DNA of 34,107 nucleotides, taken from assembly GCF_002197985.1 (NCBI RefSeq), contig NZ_NBYK01000007.1, positions 112,920 to 147,026 of the forward strand. Direction: 5' to 3'. The position numbers and the translations under genes are program-made. The notes beneath the pieces are model-generated. The model had not been told where the DNA came from. It searched no databases and saw only the letters and a program-made list of their open reading frames with translations. This document shows, piece by piece, positions 32,171 to 34,107 of this stretch. The DNA comes from Halopseudomonas aestusnigri. GTDB taxonomy: Bacteria; Pseudomonadota; Gammaproteobacteria; Pseudomonadales; Pseudomonadaceae. The first letter of the stretch is position 1, and each line of letters begins with the position of its first letter.

Positions 32171-33916
32171 TTACATACGCTCCAGAGTGTTGATGCCCAA
32201 CAGGTTCAGACCCTGCTTGAGGGTACGGCCGGTCAGTGCTGCCAGGCGCAGACGGCTGTCGCGCTGGGTCTCGCTGTCCGCTGCGAGGATCGGGCACTGT
32301 TCATAGAAGCTGGAGAAGCGACCGGCCAGCTCGTACAGATAGGTGCAGAGTACGTGCGGGGTGCCTTCGCGAGCAACGTAATTCAGCGTGGCGTTGAATT
32401 GCGCCAGATGCGCGCCCAGTTCGGTTTCGGCCGGCTCGACCAGAGCCATAGGAGCCAGATCCGCGACCGCATCCATGCTGCGTTCCAATTTGCGGAATAC
32501 GCTGGCAACACGGGTATAGGCGTACATCATGTAGGGCGCGGTATTGCCCTCGAAGCTCAGCATCAGGTCGAAGTTGAAGCTGTAGTCGCTGCTGCGATGC
32601 TTGGAGAGGTCGGCGTACTTGACCGCGCCGATACCCACGGCGGCGCCGATGGCGCGCAGCTCGTCGGACGGCAGCTCCGGGTTCTTCTCTTTAACCAGGC
32701 GCAGAGCACGCTGCTCTGCCTCGTCGAGCAGGTCGACCAGCTTGACGGTGCCGCCGTCGCGGGTCTTGAACGGCTTGCCATCGGCACCGTTCATGGTGCC
32801 GAAGCCCATGTGCTCAAGTTGCATGTCGGCGGGCACAAAGCCGGCTGCCCGCGCCACGGCAAACACCTGCTGGAAGTGCAGCGCCTGACGCTGATCGACA
32901 AAGTAAAGCACCCGGTTGGCATGCAGCTCTGCATGGCGGTAGCGCATGGCGGCCAGGTCAGTGGTGGCATACAGATAGCCGCCGCCGGCCTTTTGTACGA
33001 TCACCGGCAGCGGGTTGCCCTCGGCGTTCTTGAACTGCTCGAGGAAGACGCACTGGGCGCCATCGCTCTCGGTCAGCAGACCGGCGCTACGCAGATCGGC
33101 AACGATGCCCTGCAGATCGGCGTTGTAGGCGCTTTCGCCGCGCACATCAGCAGGCGTCAGGCTGACGCCGAGGCGGTCGTAGACGGCCTGGCAATGGCCG
33201 AGGGAAATGCTGTTGAAGCGCTCCCACAGTGCCAGACAGGAAGGTTCCCCGGCCTGCAGGTCGACGACGCGCTGGCGCGCGCGGGCGGCGAAGTCTTCGC
33301 TCTCGTCGAAGCGTTTCTTGGCCTGGCGGTAGAAATTCTCCAGATCGCCCAGCTCGGCTTCGGCGTCGACGCTGTGCTCTTCCATATAGGCCAGCAGCAT
33401 GCCGAACTGGGTGCCCCAGTCGCCCACATGATTCTGACGGATCACGGTGTGGCCGAGGAATTCGAGGATGCGGGCAACCGCATCACCGATGATCGAGGAG
33501 CGCAGATGACCTACGTGCATCTCCTTGGCCAGGTTTGGCGAGGAGTAGTCGACCACCACGCGCTGAGCCGGAACCTCGGCGCGCACGCTCAGTTGCGGGT
33601 CGGCCAGTGCGGCTTCAAGCTGACCGGCCAGCCAGCCGGCATCCTGGAAGAAGTTGATAAAGCCCGGGCCGGCGATGTTGACCGACGCCACTGCCTGATG
33701 GGCGGGCAGGGCGGCGATCAGCTTCTCGGCCAGATCGCGCGGTTTCATGCCGGCCGGCTTGGCCAGCATCATCGCCAGGTTGCTGGCGAAGTCGCCGTGC
33801 GCCTTGTCGCGCGCGTTCTCGACCTGAATGGAGGGCGAAAGGTCGGTCGGCAGGACGCCGTCGGCCTTGAGGCGGTCTACAGCGTCGGCAAGCAGTTGGC
33901 TGATCAGGTTCTTCAT
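32171..33916 (-). CDS. argS: Arginyl-tRNA synthetase
   Basis: This 581-aa class I aminoacyl-tRNA synthetase charges tRNA-Arg. The N-terminal ArgRS-specific tRNA-binding domain spans about 1-85. The signature HVGH is at 134-137 in [17 protein letters not shown]. The C-terminal DALR anticodon-binding domain spans about 460-581, ending GINTLERM. A canonical KMSKS is absent, as in many ArgRS enzymes. The length is usual. A good promoter lies upstream and the SPOR gene follows 4 nt downstream. Confidence 0.97.
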   Translation of the reverse strand: MKNLISQLLADAVDRLKADGVLPTDLSPSIQVENARDKAHGDFASNLAMMLAKPAGMKPRDLAEKLIAALPAHQAVASVNIAGPGFINFFQDAGWLAGQLEAALADPQLSVRAEVPAQRVVVDYSSPNLAKEMHVGHLRSSIIGDAVARILEFLGHTVIRQNHVGDWGTQFGMLLAYMEEHSVDAEAELGDLENFYRQAKKRFDESEDFAARARQRVVDLQAGEPSCLALWERFNSISLGHCQAVYDRLGVSLTPADVRGESAYNADLQGIVADLRSAGLLTESDGAQCVFLEQFKNAEGNPLPVIVQKAGGGYLYATTDLAAMRYRHAELHANRVLYFVDQRQALHFQQVFAVARAAGFVPADMQLEHMGFGTMNGADGKPFKTRDGGTVKLVDLLDEAEQRALRLVKEKNPELPSDELRAIGAAVGIGAVKYADLSKHRSSDYSFNFDLMLSFEGNTAPYMMYAYTRVASVFRKLERSMDAVADLAPMALVEPAETELGAHLAQFNATLNYVAREGTPHVLCTYLYELAGRFSSFYEQCPILAADSETQRDSRLRLAALTGRTLKQGLNLLGINTLERM

Positions 33917-33955
33917 TTAATGGAGTATCCGGCAGGTGCCCAGTGAAAACCCGAC

Positions 33956-33984
33956 ATTATCCGTTTTATGGGGCGGCTTGCCAA
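33956..33984 (-). promoter_or_regulatory. Sigma-70 promoter of argS
   Basis: On the minus strand TTGGCA (33979-33984) and GATAAT (33956-33961) are separated by exactly 17 nt. Each matches the consensus at five of six bases. It lies 40 nt before the argS ATG. A 7-bp inverted repeat, CAAACCC (33982-33988) and GGGTTTG (34001-34007), touches the -35 box. The remainder of 33917-34107 has no gene I can support. Confidence 0.72.
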
Positions 33985-34107
33985 ACCCTGTGGTCGGTTG
34001 GGGTTTGTCGTTGCGGCTGGCGCGGGCTTTATGTAGCTCTGCGGTGGCTGCACAAGGGTGATCGTTCTCTGCAAGGTGCTTTTGTCGAGTTTGCTTTTCG
34101 CCTTTTA

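Noticed and set aside
31946-33946. A 666-codon open frame on the plus strand opposite argS
   Set aside because: It is antisense to an unmistakable argS, has no family pattern, and is the kind of open frame that high GC codon bias produces on the other strand.

Overview
The window is a high-GC stretch of a gammaproteobacterial chromosome, almost certainly from the Pseudomonadaceae. The right half (about 16,169-33,916) has the conserved Pseudomonas order rsmE-tatCBA-hisE-hisI-ubiB-ubiJ-ubiE / PHA granule gene-phaI-phaF / phaD-phaC2-phaZ-phaC1 / DUF971-hslU-hslV-SPOR-argS. This is the order I recall from the P. aeruginosa argS-to-rsmE region. The divergent PhaC2 suggests a lineage some way from P. 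aeruginosa and P. putida, possibly the Halopseudomonas/pertucinogena group; that placement is inference. No rRNA, tRNA, IS element, prophage or CRISPR array was seen, and no gene-free stretch exceeds 300 bases.

Left part (1-16,141) is a mosaic of small metabolic and stress units. (i) An acetylpolyamine unit: an AraC-type regulator, an acetylpolyamine amidohydrolase (aphA-like) and a PotF-like periplasmic binding protein that overlaps it by 4 nt. (ii) Divergently, a TDT-family transporter followed by a membrane-anchored, glutaminase-less glutamate-synthase-like flavoprotein. (iii) A DUF2891 protein and a lipoprotein; then pip and dtd; then a GlpM-like membrane protein. (iv) A DsbA-fold isomerase and an SDR protein lacking the catalytic Tyr, divergent from an HxlR regulator, with a 17-bp direct repeat in the shared promoter, followed by an EmrE multidrug transporter. 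(v) VOC, GFA, NAD(P)-binding, DUF2845 and double-hotdog proteins, and a small lipoprotein.

Right part: rRNA methylation (rsmE), Tat export, the two hisE/hisI steps and the ubiquinone genes ubiE-J-B form one long minus-strand run with overlapping or closely spaced genes. The medium-chain-length polyhydroxyalkanoate (PHA) locus follows. Phasins PhaI/PhaF are read rightward and end at a clear intrinsic terminator. The phaC1-phaZ-phaC2-phaD operon is read leftward from a promoter region containing a large imperfect palindrome. The second synthase keeps its catalytic triad but has lost many class II signature blocks. Beyond it lie DUF971, the HslUV protease, a SPOR-domain protein and argS.

The observations most worth a second look are: substitutions at two ligand-contact positions of the PotF-like protein beside the amidohydrolase; the 17-bp direct repeat at the HxlR promoter; the divergent PhaC2; a 7-bp tandem repeat abutting the DUF971 ribosome-binding site; a near-consensus heat-shock (sigma-32) promoter for hslVU lying in a long palindrome; and a one-base frameshift at the end of the SPOR gene.
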